Assembly: GCF_020514095.1 (NCBI RefSeq)
Contig: NZ_VTKY01000001.1
Coordinates: forward strand, 372,001-436,000
Direction: 5' to 3'
Origin: Synechococcus sp. MU1643
GTDB taxonomy: Bacteria; Cyanobacteriota; Cyanobacteriia; PCC-6307; Cyanobiaceae
Length of the DNA stretch: 64,000 nt
The translations under genes were made by a program, and so were the position numbers. Positions 34,721-43,843 of this stretch are shown here, piece after piece. Each line of letters starts with the position of its first letter. The first letter of the stretch is position 1. Below the pieces are notes generated by a model. That model saw only the letters and a list, made by a program, of their open reading frames with translations, searched no databases and was not told where the DNA came from.

Positions 34721-36207
34721 TGCGGGGTCGAGGACGAGAGACCAGAGATCTGTTCATTTGCCCAGTCGCTAACTGTGTAGCTCTCAACGGCATCGGTCAT
34801 GCGGCTCATTCGATCGCGTTGTTCTTCTTCATCCATTTCCAGTGCCGATTCAATGGCCTCATCCATACGGCGATTCGAATAGGGGTTGGTGAGCAAAGCG
34901 CCATCGAGAACAACCGAGGCTCCGGTGAATTCCGAGAGCACAAGAACCCCGCCTCGGTTGCGTCGAGCAGCGGCATATTCCTTGGCCACAAGATTCAGGC
35001 CATCCCGCAGCGGAGTGATCCAGCAAACATCGGCATGGCAGAACCAGGCGATCATTTCGTCGTAGGGGATCCGGCGGGTGGAAAAGCGGATGGGGACCCA
35101 ATCGATCTGGCTGAAGCGGCCATTGATGCGGCCGGCCATTTCTTCGATCGAGCGTTGGGTGTCTTCGTAGATCTTCATTCCACTGGCAGCGGCAACACAG
35201 GCCAGCATCAACACCACCTGCCCATGCAAATCTTTGCGTCGTTCCAAGAGACGTTCAAAGGCCAGCAGTAACTCTTCGTTCCCCTTGGTGTAATCAACCC
35301 GACTGGCGGAGAGGATCAGCTTTCGGCCTTTTTTGGTGTCTTGAACAATCAATTCTCCGTGGCTTTCAACCGACGGACTCCAGCACAACTCCTGAATCAG
35401 ATCTGGTGAGGTGCCCACGGGAGAGCTGAGGAGCTGAATGGTGCGCCCGTTGTGCTCGAGGTGACTGGTCACCGTGCCTTCTGAAAGAGCAGTGCCGACC
35501 TCAATGAATTTCGTGTCCACCGGGACTTTGGGGCCACGTTTTGCGCCAACCAGGGTGATGGCGGCACGGGCAAAGTTTTCTGTGTAGCGGGGAATGTGGA
35601 AGCCGACGACATCACAACAGAGCAAGCTTTCCAGAATCTGCTCACGCCAGGGAAGGATGGCGAAAACATCATTTCCTGGAAAGGGAGTGTGATGGAAAAA
35701 GGCAATCTTTAGGTCGGGACGTTCCGCTCGGATGTATCCCGGAGCCAACCATAGATTGTAGTCGTGCACCCAAACTGTTGCGCCTTCAGCGGCTTCCGCA
35801 CAGGCCGCCATGGCAAAACACTTATTAACCTCTTCAAAGATTTTCCAGTTCGCATTATTGACATTGAAGTAAGTTGGAAATGTATGAAGAATCGGCCAGA
35901 AGCATTCTTTGGAGGTGATGTGATAAAAACTAGAAATCTGTTCGTCTTCCAGGGGGATCCTGCACAGAGTGAACGGCGAAGGTTTGTTCATTTCAAACCG
36001 TTCTGTGCCCCCATTCGACTGATCGTCGACGCGTCTCCAGGCAATCCAGGTTCCCTTTTCGCAACTGCGAAAAAGATTGCGAAGTGTCGGAATAATTCCG
36101 TTAGGGCTTTTCTGATCGACCCATACTCTTTTCCCGTTCTTGTCTTTTGATTCGTCGAACGGCGTGCGGTGGTAGAGGATTACAAACGAACTCTGACCAG
36201 CACCCAT
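34717..36207 (-). CDS. ggpS: Glucosylglycerol-phosphate synthase
   Basis: GgpS joins ADP-glucose and glycerol-3-phosphate to make the compatible solute precursor glucosylglycerol-phosphate during salt stress. The 496-residue GT20 protein shows VILYHRTPFDE, VWVHDYNLWLAPGYIR, FFHHTPFPGNDVFAILPWR, SASRVDYTKGNEELLLAFE, SFWIT-like CWITPLRDGLNLVAKEYAAAR and LSEFTGASVVLDGALLTNP. It differs from trehalose-phosphate synthase in the extended N-terminus typical of GgpS. It heads the ggpS-ggtBCDA run. The phosphatase gene ggpP is not in the window. Confidence 0.94.
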   Translation of the reverse strand: MGAGQSSFVILYHRTPFDESKDKNGKRVWVDQKSPNGIIPTLRNLFRSCEKGTWIAWRRVDDQSNGGTERFEMNKPSPFTLCRIPLEDEQISSFYHITSKECFWPILHTFPTYFNVNNANWKIFEEVNKCFAMAACAEAAEGATVWVHDYNLWLAPGYIRAERPDLKIAFFHHTPFPGNDVFAILPWREQILESLLCCDVVGFHIPRYTENFARAAITLVGAKRGPKVPVDTKFIEVGTALSEGTVTSHLEHNGRTIQLLSSPVGTSPDLIQELCWSPSVESHGELIVQDTKKGRKLILSASRVDYTKGNEELLLAFERLLERRKDLHGQVVLMLACVAAASGMKIYEDTQRSIEEMAGRINGRFSQIDWVPIRFSTRRIPYDEMIAWFCHADVCWITPLRDGLNLVAKEYAAARRNRGGVLVLSEFTGASVVLDGALLTNPYSNRRMDEAIESALEMDEEEQRDRMSRMTDAVESYTVSDWANEQISGLSSSTPQ

Positions 36208-36259
36208 TTATCTGAACATCGCTTCGTGCGTTCCACCTTTCAGCAAAAGGCCTTTTTTG

Positions 36260-36820
36260 TCAAACGGTGGGTTTGTTCTGAAAAGACTTCAACGAATCCA
36301 GCACCTCCCGGGCGTGACCGTTGGGTCTAACCGCTACCCAACGCTCACGCAAGATTCCTTCGGGATCGATCAGGAAGGTGTGGCGTAGTGAGTATGGCGC
36401 CATCCAGGACCCATAGGCCTTGCTCACGGTTCCGTCTGGATCGGACAGCAGAGGGAAGCTCAACCCCTCGCTTTCACAGAAGGATTCATGGTCGTCAACG
36501 CTGTCAGCGCTGATGCCGATGACCTCGGCCCCAGCCTGAAGGAAGTCGGCGTGGAGGCTTTCGAAGCCCCTGGCTTCGATCGTGCATCCCCCGGTGAAAT
36601 CCCTTGGGTAGAAATAAACCGCCAGCCAACGGCCGCGAAGATCACGGCTGCCCCATTGCTTCCGATCGGGTTCGGACTGGCTGGATCCGGGCAGATCAAA
36701 ATCGGGAACGGTCGTGCCCGTTTCCAAAACAACACCCCCGAGGGCCAAAGCCCGCGAGGGTGAGAGTGTCAAAGCTGCAAGGAATAGGCCGGACTTGACT
36801 AGTAATTCCCGCCGATTCAC
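36260..36820 (-). CDS. Exported PrxQ/BCP-type peroxiredoxin lacking the usual resolving Cys
   Basis: The 186-residue thiol peroxidase has an N-terminal signal with a twin-arginine-like start (NRRELLVKSGLFLAALTL). The peroxidatic cysteine is C79 in YFYPRDFTGGCTIEA. In classical PrxQ the resolving Cys is five residues later (CTxEAC); here that position is R84. C115 (ESFCESEG) is the only other cysteine. It therefore works as a 1-Cys enzyme or with C115. The remaining motifs (GISADSVDDHESF, FPLLSDPDGTVSKAYG, HTFLIDPEG) are normal. It lies between rpmB and ggpS on the same strand. Confidence 0.9.
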   Translation of the reverse strand: MNRRELLVKSGLFLAALTLSPSRALALGGVVLETGTTVPDFDLPGSSQSEPDRKQWGSRDLRGRWLAVYFYPRDFTGGCTIEARGFESLHADFLQAGAEVIGISADSVDDHESFCESEGLSFPLLSDPDGTVSKAYGSWMAPYSLRHTFLIDPEGILRERWVAVRPNGHAREVLDSLKSFQNKPTV

Positions 36821-36832
36821 CCGTTCAAAATC

Positions 36833-37069
36833 TCAGATCTTGGCCAGGTTAATGCCCAGAGACTTGGCATAGGCGCCCAGGCCTTTCTTTTGGATGGTTT
36901 TCAGAGCGCGGGTGGTGACACGCAGCTTCACCCAGCGGTTGCCTTCCGCCCACCAGAGGCGACGCTGCTGCAGGTTGGCCTGCTGCAACTTCTTGGTGCG
37001 GATGTGGGAATGGCTCACGGCCATGCCGTTGTTGGCGCGAGTACCGGTGAGCTGACACACCCGTGACAT
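36833..37069 (-). CDS. rpmB: 50S ribosomal protein L28
   Basis: This 78-residue basic protein starts [26 protein letters not shown] and has [24 protein letters not shown], the full L28 fold. It is a structural component of the large ribosomal subunit. It stands alone rather than in an rpmB-rpmG pair and is followed closely by the peroxiredoxin gene on the same strand. Confidence 0.96.
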   Translation of the reverse strand: MSRVCQLTGTRANNGMAVSHSHIRTKKLQQANLQQRRLWWAEGNRWVKLRVTTRALKTIQKKGLGAYAKSLGINLAKI

Positions 37070-37148
37070 GACGATGTCCTTCTACTGAGAGGTTGTTTGG
37101 AGCTGAGAGACCAGTTCCAAACAACCAATTTAGCAAAAGGTCTTCAGT

Positions 37149-39053
37149 TCATAGTCCTCTCTGCATCAGGGCACCCATCAATTCAGCGCTGCGGGTCTGG
37201 AATCCGGCCAGCTCATTGGGCTCAAGCCCCCCGACGCCCAGCCGCGCCATGTCATACAGATGGCACGCCACATCCTCGGCCAGGCTTGCGGTTGGAGACG
37301 TTTCCGCCGCTCCCACCAGCACGCCCCCGGCACGCAATTTCAGCATGCCCTCCACAAGGGGATGACGACGGTTCACCAGCAGAACGTGATGCTCTGGAAG
37401 GCCTGGCAGGCGTTGGTCCATCAAGGCGCCCATGTCGTTCAGCCGGCGCATTTGTTCCGGCAGAAGGATCATCGCCGGTGGTGCTCCTTCGGCTTTCAGC
37501 GCCTGCACCTGAACGGTCACCTTGTCATTGGCCAGGGCCGCTTTGATCAGATCCCGCAGTCGGTCGGACTCCGTCGTGCCGTCTTGATCGGTGAGTTCGG
37601 CATCGTTGTCCTTCAGGCTTTCGTCCAGTTCCGAATCGACACGCTGGAAGGTGAGTTCCTCATGGCGATGCTCCAGCCAGGGGATGAACTGGGTGTCGAT
37701 CACCGTCTCCAGCTTCAGCACCTCCGCGCCCTGGGAGGTCCAGAGGTTGAGTGCTCCGGCCTGGGCAACGTCATCGGTGCTGTAAAGCACGCGCTTGTTC
37801 TGATCAGCGGCCAGTCGGCTGCGATATCCCTCCAGCGTGGTGAAGGCACGGCCATCGCATGCGATCGGGTCAGCGTCGTCCTCTTCGCCTGCTGCAGCGG
37901 TGGTGGCGAACAGGATCAATTCAGACACCTGCTCGGCGAACTTCTCGTCCTCCATGGCGCCGATCTTCACGAAGGGTGCCAAGGCATCCCAAGCCTCGGC
38001 GTAGCTCTTGGGATCCTCCTTTTTTAGGTTCCGCAGCCGGTCGGACACTTTCTTGGCGACGAAGTTGCCAATGGAGCGAACGCGTCGGTCGGTCTGGAGG
38101 GCACTGCGGCTCACGTTTAAGGGGATGTCGGGTGAATCGATCACCCCCCGGAGGGGTAACAGATAGCGCGGCACGACTTCCTTGATCGAATCGCTGACGA
38201 ACACCTGGTTGCAGTACAGCTTGATTTCTCCCTTTTCCCAGTCGGCACGACCGGTCTGTTTGGGGAAGAAAAGAATGCCCTGAAGGTTGTAGGGATAGTC
38301 GGTGTTGAGGTGAACCCAAAGCAGGGGATCGCCCTGGAAGGGGTACAGGTAGTGGTACAGATCGATGTAGTCCTGATCACTCAGATCTCTGGCGCTTTTG
38401 CGCCAGGGGGCATCCATCTTGTTGATGGTTTCTCCCTCTAGCTCCACCGGTACTGCCATGAAGTCGCAGTAGGTGTTGATTAAGGTGCGGATCCGAGCCG
38501 GTTCGAGATATTCGAGCTCGTCCTCCATTAAATGAAGGATCACGTCCGTACCGGGCTGGTCTTTTTCGGCGGAAGTGAGGCTGAAGTTCGGGGAACCATC
38601 ACAGCTCCAGCGCACGGCTTCAGCGTCGGGCCGGGCTGAACGGGTCAGCAGCTCCACCCGCTCGGCCACCATGAAGCTGGAATAGAAACCCAGGCCGAAG
38701 TGGCCAATGATGGCGTCGTTTTCCTGCTTGTACTTCTCCAGGAAATCTTCGGCACTGGAGAAGGCCACCTGATTGATGTAGCGCTTCACCTCATCGGCGG
38801 TCATGCCGATGCCGTTGTCGCTGATGGTGACCGTCTTGGCTTCCCGATCCACAGTGATCCGGATGGCTCCGTCGTCCCCTTCGCTGCAATCGCCAGCCAT
38901 GGCGGCCATCCGGCGCTTGCTGATGGCGTCCACGCCATTGCTGACCAGTTCCCGCAGAAACACCTCATGGCCGGAGTAAACGGCCTTCTTAATGATCGGG
39001 AAAATATTTTCGGTATGGATCTGAATCTGACCCTGTTCCTCCAGCACCGCCAT
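37149..39053 (-). CDS. htpG: Molecular chaperone HtpG (Hsp90)
   Basis: The 634-residue protein has the GHKL ATPase domain: FLRELVSNGVDAISKRR, VTISDNGIGMTADEV and AIIGHFGLGFYSSFMVAERV. The middle domain contains the catalytic-loop region RGVIDSPDIPLNVSRSALQTDRRVRSIG, and a C-terminal dimerisation domain follows. Cyanobacterial HtpG protects against heat and light stress and interacts with phycobilisome linkers and HemE (literature recollection). Start ATG 39053 gives the usual N-terminus. It is a single gene upstream of rpmB on the same strand. Confidence 0.97.
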   Translation of the reverse strand: MAVLEEQGQIQIHTENIFPIIKKAVYSGHEVFLRELVSNGVDAISKRRMAAMAGDCSEGDDGAIRITVDREAKTVTISDNGIGMTADEVKRYINQVAFSSAEDFLEKYKQENDAIIGHFGLGFYSSFMVAERVELLTRSARPDAEAVRWSCDGSPNFSLTSAEKDQPGTDVILHLMEDELEYLEPARIRTLINTYCDFMAVPVELEGETINKMDAPWRKSARDLSDQDYIDLYHYLYPFQGDPLLWVHLNTDYPYNLQGILFFPKQTGRADWEKGEIKLYCNQVFVSDSIKEVVPRYLLPLRGVIDSPDIPLNVSRSALQTDRRVRSIGNFVAKKVSDRLRNLKKEDPKSYAEAWDALAPFVKIGAMEDEKFAEQVSELILFATTAAAGEEDDADPIACDGRAFTTLEGYRSRLAADQNKRVLYSTDDVAQAGALNLWTSQGAEVLKLETVIDTQFIPWLEHRHEELTFQRVDSELDESLKDNDAELTDQDGTTESDRLRDLIKAALANDKVTVQVQALKAEGAPPAMILLPEQMRRLNDMGALMDQRLPGLPEHHVLLVNRRHPLVEGMLKLRAGGVLVGAAETSPTASLAEDVACHLYDMARLGVGGLEPNELAGFQTRSAELMGALMQRGL

Positions 39054-39141
39054 TCCTTTGCTGCGAAAAACCAGACACTAGAGACAGGTTTCACCCCGGC
39101 TCAACGGCTGTTTCAGGGGGGTCTCCGTACCTCCTTCTGGT

Positions 39142-39366
39142 TCAGGGCGTCTTCTGGAGGTCAGGACGCTCTTCGGCAACGATGGCTCCTTCAACGGGAC
39201 ACACCTGCAGGCAAATGCCGCAATCAATGCAGGTGTCGAAATTGATCCAGTAGAAGTCGGTTCCCTTTTTGTTCTTTCCTTTTCCTTGGTCAATGCAGGC
39301 CACTGGACAGGCATCAACGCAGTCAGCGATGCCCTCGCAAACGTCAGTGACGATGGAATGAGCCAT
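39142..39366 (-). CDS. Two-cluster bacterial-type ferredoxin
   Basis: This 74-residue ferredoxin has eight cysteines. The C-terminal cluster is classical (C46-x2-C49-x2-C52-x3-C56-P). The N-terminal set is C10-x5-C16-x3-C20-P-x2-C24, which departs from the usual C-x2-C-x2-C spacing, as in 7Fe or Alvin-type ferredoxins. HSIVTDVCEGIADCVDACP is the start. It probably carries two Fe-S clusters and acts as a low-potential electron carrier; the partner is unknown. It lies between hisZ and htpG, all on the minus strand. Confidence 0.88.
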   Translation of the reverse strand: MAHSIVTDVCEGIADCVDACPVACIDQGKGKNKKGTDFYWINFDTCIDCGICLQVCPVEGAIVAEERPDLQKTP

Positions 39367-39391
39367 GGAGGTCCTGCCGAACAGCGGGATC

Positions 39392-40570
39392 CTAAGGATC
39401 GACCCAATCCAGCTTCAGATCACCCTGGGCCTTCGCCTGCTCTTCAGCCTCCTGCTTGGACGCCAATGCTTCAAGGACCATCACTGCTGTGCGTCCCTGT
39501 TGATGCCAGCTGCGCTGACGCTCCATGGCGGATTCCAGATTCGAGGCCGCTGAAAACGCAACGAGAACATCGGACTGATCTTGTTTAGCAGCATCCAGGT
39601 CCGAAATCAGTTCGCGGATCGGGTCGATCGCCAGACTGAACCCAGTGCCAAAGGCCCGGTCATCCGTTGCGCCGCAACGGCGTACCAAGTCGTCGTAGCG
39701 GCCGCCGCGGGCAATCACCACCGGTGAACTGCGGCCATCACAGACCAACTGGAACACCAGTCCGGTGTACAGCTCGAAATGGGGTTGGAAGGTTGGGTCT
39801 AGTTGGATGGTCACGGCCTGCGCCTGAGCTTCCGAGGCGAGATGGGCACAGAGGCGACGCAGCTCGTCGAAAACCGGCTGTTCCCCACAGGTGCTGGCGA
39901 GCTGCGCCAGCACCAGGTCGGGGGTGCCGCGGCAGTCCATCAGGGAGAGCAGTCTGCTCTTCTGCCCGTCGGCCAGATCGAAGCTTTCAATGGCCAAACG
40001 GTCGAAATCGATCAGTGCCGTGCGGATCTGATCGCGCAACGCTCCGCTGAACGGACGGAGCACCAGATCCATCAGCGCGGTGTGGCCCAGCAGCAGCCTC
40101 GGCTTCTGACTGGCCTGCAGCCCCAGGGTCTCAACGGAGGCCATCAATAGGCTGAGCAATTCCATCTCCGCTTCACTGCCACTGACGCCGAACAGTTCAA
40201 CGCCGCTCTGCAGGTTTTCTTCAATGCACTGGCCCCCCTCATCGGCGGAACGGGTGCGGAACACCGTGCCGGAGGCCCAGAGCCGCAGCGGTCTCTGGCG
40301 ATCTGCAAATCGGGTGCAGGCGGCTCTGGCGATGGAAGCCGTCATCTCCGGTCGCAGCCCGAGGGGGTCATCCGCCACCAGACGAACAATGTCTGAACTG
40401 TCAATGGCACCGCCCGCCATCAGGGTGGCCAGGCGTTCCACCCGGGGTGGAGACACCTCGTCGTAGCCCCAGAGGCGGTAAACCGACGCCAGACGTTCCG
40501 TCAGCTGTCGGTTGGTCTCCACCTGACGTGGATTCAGATCCTTTGCGCCAGCTGCAGGTTGCAGCGCCAT
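39392..40570 (-). CDS. hisZ: ATP phosphoribosyltransferase regulatory subunit HisZ
   Basis: HisZ is a catalytically inactive histidyl-tRNA-synthetase paralogue that activates short-form HisG in histidine synthesis. From ATG 40570 the 392-residue protein has [49 protein letters not shown] and [11 protein letters not shown]. It lacks an anticodon-binding domain, which separates it from HisS. hisG is not in the window. Upstream residues to 40633 overlap suhB and are not family-like. Confidence 0.92.
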   Translation of the reverse strand: MALQPAAGAKDLNPRQVETNRQLTERLASVYRLWGYDEVSPPRVERLATLMAGGAIDSSDIVRLVADDPLGLRPEMTASIARAACTRFADRQRPLRLWASGTVFRTRSADEGGQCIEENLQSGVELFGVSGSEAEMELLSLLMASVETLGLQASQKPRLLLGHTALMDLVLRPFSGALRDQIRTALIDFDRLAIESFDLADGQKSRLLSLMDCRGTPDLVLAQLASTCGEQPVFDELRRLCAHLASEAQAQAVTIQLDPTFQPHFELYTGLVFQLVCDGRSSPVVIARGGRYDDLVRRCGATDDRAFGTGFSLAIDPIRELISDLDAAKQDQSDVLVAFSAASNLESAMERQRSWHQQGRTAVMVLEALASKQEAEEQAKAQGDLKLDWVDP

Positions 40571-40592
40571 CTCACGTCCTCTCGGCCACGCC

Positions 40593-41486
40593 TCAGGATC
40601 CCATGGCCGTGACCTCGGGCGCACCGAAAGCATCTCCAGACAGTGGTTTCACCTGAGACAACCCATCGGTGATCGCCGCATGCAAGCTGGCACCAGCGGC
40701 AACGACCCGGCCTCTGGAGAGGTCGAAGGGTTGATGGCCATACCCGGTGACGGTTCCACCGGCCAGATCCACCAACGCAACTCCAGCTGCCAGATCCCAG
40801 GGAGAGAGGCCCCGTTCCCAGTAGCCGTCCTGGCGGCCAGCGGCCACAAAGGCCAGATCCACCGCTGCAGCACCGCCTCGGCGCACGCCGTGGGTGCGAT
40901 GGGTGAACCAGCAGAACTCGGCGTAGTTGTTGTCGAGTCGGGTATGCCGGTCGTATGCGAAACCGGTCACAAGCAGGGAGTCCTCGAGCCGATCGCAGCT
41001 GCTCACCTGCAACGGGCTGTCGTTGCAGAACGCTCCGATCCCCGGCGCTCCCCAGTACATCTCCTTGAGAAAGGGCACAGCGATGGCACCGAGAATCGGT
41101 TGTTGGCCCAGGGTGAGCCCGATTGAAGTTGCAAAGAAGGGATAGCCGTGGGCGAAGTTCGTCGTTCCATCGAGGGGGTCAACACACCACCTCAGGCCGT
41201 CCTGCTGTCCGGCCGCCCCGCTTTCCTCTGCCAGCACAGCAATCTCAGGGGTCTGGTCTGCCAGCAGCTTCAAGACGATGCGCTCGGCTGCAACGTCAGC
41301 ATTGGTGACAAGGTCGCCGATGCGGCCTTTGCTTTCGATGGACGACAGGCACCCGTAATGGCGCATCAGTTCTTGGCCGCCGGCATCGGCCGCTGAGCGG
41401 GCCACGGCGACAAGACGCTCCAGATCGCTTGGGGTGAGACCGCACTTGCGGGCGGCCCGGCTGCACATCGATTCCTGCATGTTCAC
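40593..41486 (-). CDS. suhB: Inositol monophosphatase family protein
   Basis: This 297-residue Mg-dependent phosphatase has all family motifs: [19 protein letters not shown], the metal site [25 protein letters not shown] and the C-terminal [22 protein letters not shown]. Likely substrates are inositol-1-phosphate or other sugar phosphates; the histidinol-phosphate phosphatase role seen for some members is also possible, given hisZ directly downstream. Its start overlaps the upstream ferredoxin stop by ATGA. Confidence 0.9.
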   Translation of the reverse strand: MNMQESMCSRAARKCGLTPSDLERLVAVARSAADAGGQELMRHYGCLSSIESKGRIGDLVTNADVAAERIVLKLLADQTPEIAVLAEESGAAGQQDGLRWCVDPLDGTTNFAHGYPFFATSIGLTLGQQPILGAIAVPFLKEMYWGAPGIGAFCNDSPLQVSSCDRLEDSLLVTGFAYDRHTRLDNNYAEFCWFTHRTHGVRRGGAAAVDLAFVAAGRQDGYWERGLSPWDLAAGVALVDLAGGTVTGYGHQPFDLSRGRVVAAGASLHAAITDGLSQVKPLSGDAFGAPEVTAMGS

Positions 41487-41848
41487 TCCTCCTCGAGGGG
41501 AATTCGTTCGGTGACGCGCCCTTTGCCGAAGTGGCGACCGAACTGGAGCTCGTACACCTCGTCCTCATCCTGGGTTTCAGCCTCCAGGGGGCCGACGGCG
41601 CGGGCCACGCAGAGAAGGCCGTAGCCCTTGGCCCTCAGCTCCTGCGACAAACCCATGGCTTCGCGCTGGTCGAGGCTGCCGCTCTGCACGCGAACGGCGC
41701 ACTCAGTGCAGCATCCGTTCCTGCAGGAGAAGGGAAGTGGGTCGCCCTGCTCTTCAAAGCTGCGAAGGATGTAGTCCCCTTCAGGGACGTCGTGGGTGAT
41801 GGTGCGACCCTCCTGGCGCCAATGAATCGTGATCCTGTGGCTGGGACG
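41483..41848 (-). CDS. Plant-type [2Fe-2S] ferredoxin
   Basis: From ATG 41848 this is a 121-residue protein with the [2Fe-2S] loop FSCRNGCCTECAVR (C-x4-C-x2-C with an extra adjacent Cys) and the fourth ligand in GYGLLCVARA. A C-terminal acidic tail (ETQDEDEVYELQFG...RIPLEEE) extends beyond the standard ferredoxin length of about 97. It is probably a specialised ferredoxin rather than photosynthetic PetF. It is translationally coupled to suhB. The frame further upstream to 41959 would run into the tRNA gene. Confidence 0.88.
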   Translation of the reverse strand, partial: RPSHRITIHWRQEGRTITHDVPEGDYILRSFEEQGDPLPFSCRNGCCTECAVRVQSGSLDQREAMGLSQELRAKGYGLLCVARAVGPLEAETQDEDEVYELQFGRHFGKGRVTERIPLEEE

Positions 41849-41904
41849 CATGAAGGTCACCTGGCAGTGCCCTGCTACATTCTCACCTGCCCCATTTAGC
41901 CGGT

Positions 41905-41991
41905 GGAGAGCTGGCCGAGTGGTCGAAGGCGCAGCACTGGAAATGCTGTATAGGGGCAACTCTATCGAGGGTTCGAATCCCTCGCTCTCCG
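41905..41991 (+). tRNA. tRNA-Ser (GGA)
   Basis: An 87-nt class II tRNA. The acceptor stem GGAGAGC/GCTCTCC is perfect and the discriminator is G. The anticodon loop CTGGAAA gives GGA, reading UCC/UCU serine codons. There is a long variable arm (TAGGGGCAACTCTA) and a T-loop GGTTCGAATCC. CCA is not encoded. It is followed by a strong terminator. Confidence 0.97.
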
Positions 41992-41996
41992 CTTCT

Positions 41997-42023
41997 CCGG
42001 TCCTAAGGGACCGGATTTTTTTT
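41997..42023 (+). terminator. Terminator after tRNA-Ser
   Basis: A perfect 7-bp stem CCGGTCC/GGACCGG with loop TAAG is followed by A and eight T. Confidence 0.92.
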
Positions 42024-42082
42024 GCCGCTTTAGAGGCTTAAAACCCCACTAAGGCCCTGGTCGTGACTGGTTGACAGAACGA

Positions 42083-42904
42083 TCAGCCGAAACGACCAGA
42101 GACGTAGTCCTGGGTGGCCTGCTGTTGGGGGGCGTTGAAGATCTTGTCTGTGTCGTTGAATTCCACGAGATAACCCACCTTTCCGGTTCCGCCTTCAACT
42201 GCCTCTGCGTTGTAGAAGGCAGTCATGTCGCTGACACGGACGGCCTGCTGCATGTTGTGGGTCACGATCACGATGGTGAAGCTCTTCTTGAGCTCATGCA
42301 TCGTCTCCTCGATCTTCAGGGTGGAGATGGGGTCGAGGGCTGAACAGGGCTCATCCATGAGGATCACCTCCGGCTGGATCGCGATCGTGCGGGCGATGCA
42401 AAGGCGCTGTTGCTGTCCGCCGGACAGCGAACAGCCGCTCTCGTTGAGCTTGTCTTTGCATTCATCCCAAACCGCCGCCTGGCGCAGTGATCGTTCAACA
42501 AGCTCATCCATGTCTCCCGTGTAGCCGTTGATGCGAGCGCCGAAGGCGATGTTGTCGTAGATGCTCTTCGGGAATGGGTTGGGTTGTTGGAACACCATCC
42601 CAATGCGGCGGCGCACTTCCACGGGATCAATCCTGGGCCCGTAGAGGTCAACGCCCCCAAACAGAATGCTTCCCTTAAGTGAGCAGCCTTCGATCAGATC
42701 GTTCATCCGATTCAATGAACGAAGCACCGTTGACTTTCCACAGCCGGATGGGCCGATGAAGGCTGTCACCTTGCCTCGGGGAATCTCGCAATAGACGTTT
42801 TTGACGGCTTCAAAATTGCCGTAGCTGATCGTGACGTTTTGAAGGGAAAGAGCGACGTCTGCGTTGTGGGACTCGGTGGCTTGAGGCTGTTGAAGAAGCG
42901 TCAT
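42083..42904 (-). CDS. pstB: Phosphate ABC transporter ATP-binding protein PstB
   Basis: This 273-residue ATPase has Walker [20 protein letters not shown], the PstB-specific [35 protein letters not shown], signature [17 protein letters not shown], Walker [16 protein letters not shown] and H-loop [11 protein letters not shown] 42904 gives the normal length; the open frame continues well upstream inside pstA and is not coding there. It is the third gene of pstC-pstA-pstB. pstS and phoU are absent from the window. Confidence 0.96.
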   Translation of the reverse strand: MTLLQQPQATESHNADVALSLQNVTISYGNFEAVKNVYCEIPRGKVTAFIGPSGCGKSTVLRSLNRMNDLIEGCSLKGSILFGGVDLYGPRIDPVEVRRRIGMVFQQPNPFPKSIYDNIAFGARINGYTGDMDELVERSLRQAAVWDECKDKLNESGCSLSGGQQQRLCIARTIAIQPEVILMDEPCSALDPISTLKIEETMHELKKSFTIVIVTHNMQQAVRVSDMTAFYNAEAVEGGTGKVGYLVEFNDTDKIFNAPQQQATQDYVSGRFG

Positions 42905-42924
42905 TGTTTTAAGTGGGAAGTGGT

Positions 42925-43842
42925 TTATTTGGCAGCAATTCGCGCCAGCCAGCGCGAGAGGAGGTTTAGAGCCAGAATCATCACCACGAGTACAAACGAT
43001 GCGGCCCATGCCAACTCGTTGTGAAATTCGTAAGGCATGATCGCGAAGTTGTAGATCATTACGGAGAGGGTCGCGATGGGAGCGAAGATCCCTTCCGGTG
43101 TGAGCAGATCCGACCAAAACGGTGAGAACAGGGCCGTGAAAATCAAGGGAGCCGTTTCTCCTGCTGCTCTGGCGATGCCAAGAACCACCCCTGTTGCAAT
43201 CGGAGTTAATGCGGCAGGGAGCGTGATTCGAACAATGGTGACGAATCGGGATGCCCCCACGCCCAAGGCTCCACGGCGCAGATCGTCGGGCACCAGCTTC
43301 AAGCCCTCATCCGTTGTTTTGATCACTGTGGGAAGCATCAGCACAGCTAGTGCCATGCCGCCAGCCACGGCGCTATAGGCGTTCCCGAAGAGAATTCGGC
43401 TGGTGACGATTGTTGAGTAGATGAACACACCGGCGATGATGGACGGCACCCCGGCCAGCACATTGGTGCCAAACCGGATGAACTGAGCGAACCATCCCGA
43501 GCGGGAGTATTCAGCCAGAAAAATGCCACCGCCGACGCCTACTGGAACGGCAATCAGTGCCGCAATAGCCGTCACCACCAGGGTCCCAACGATGGCATTG
43601 GCGATGCCCCCGTCTTCGAGGCCTGGCGGCGGAGGAAGTTGCGTAAGCAGGGCCAGGCTGATCTTGCTGCCCCCCTGCACCAGCACATAACCCAGCACCA
43701 GGATCAGGGGCAGGACAGCGATGACGGCAAACAGTGCCGCCAAGAACGAGAGTGCTCCGCTGCTGATGTTTCTGCGTTGAAAGTGCTTGTAGCTGAGGTC
43801 AGGTGCTGACCCGGCTTGGTCGTGGGTGAGCGTCTGTGTCAT
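42925..43842 (-). CDS. pstA: Phosphate ABC transporter permease PstA
   Basis: The 305-residue protein has six membrane helices. The permease loop [42 protein letters not shown] and [14 protein letters not shown] are PstA hallmarks. Together with PstC it forms the phosphate channel. Its start lies 1 nt from the pstC stop, and pstB follows after 20 nt. Confidence 0.94.
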   Translation of the reverse strand: MTQTLTHDQAGSAPDLSYKHFQRRNISSGALSFLAALFAVIAVLPLILVLGYVLVQGGSKISLALLTQLPPPPGLEDGGIANAIVGTLVVTAIAALIAVPVGVGGGIFLAEYSRSGWFAQFIRFGTNVLAGVPSIIAGVFIYSTIVTSRILFGNAYSAVAGGMALAVLMLPTVIKTTDEGLKLVPDDLRRGALGVGASRFVTIVRITLPAALTPIATGVVLGIARAAGETAPLIFTALFSPFWSDLLTPEGIFAPIATLSVMIYNFAIMPYEFHNELAWAASFVLVVMILALNLLSRWLARIAAK

Positions 43843-43843
43843 G

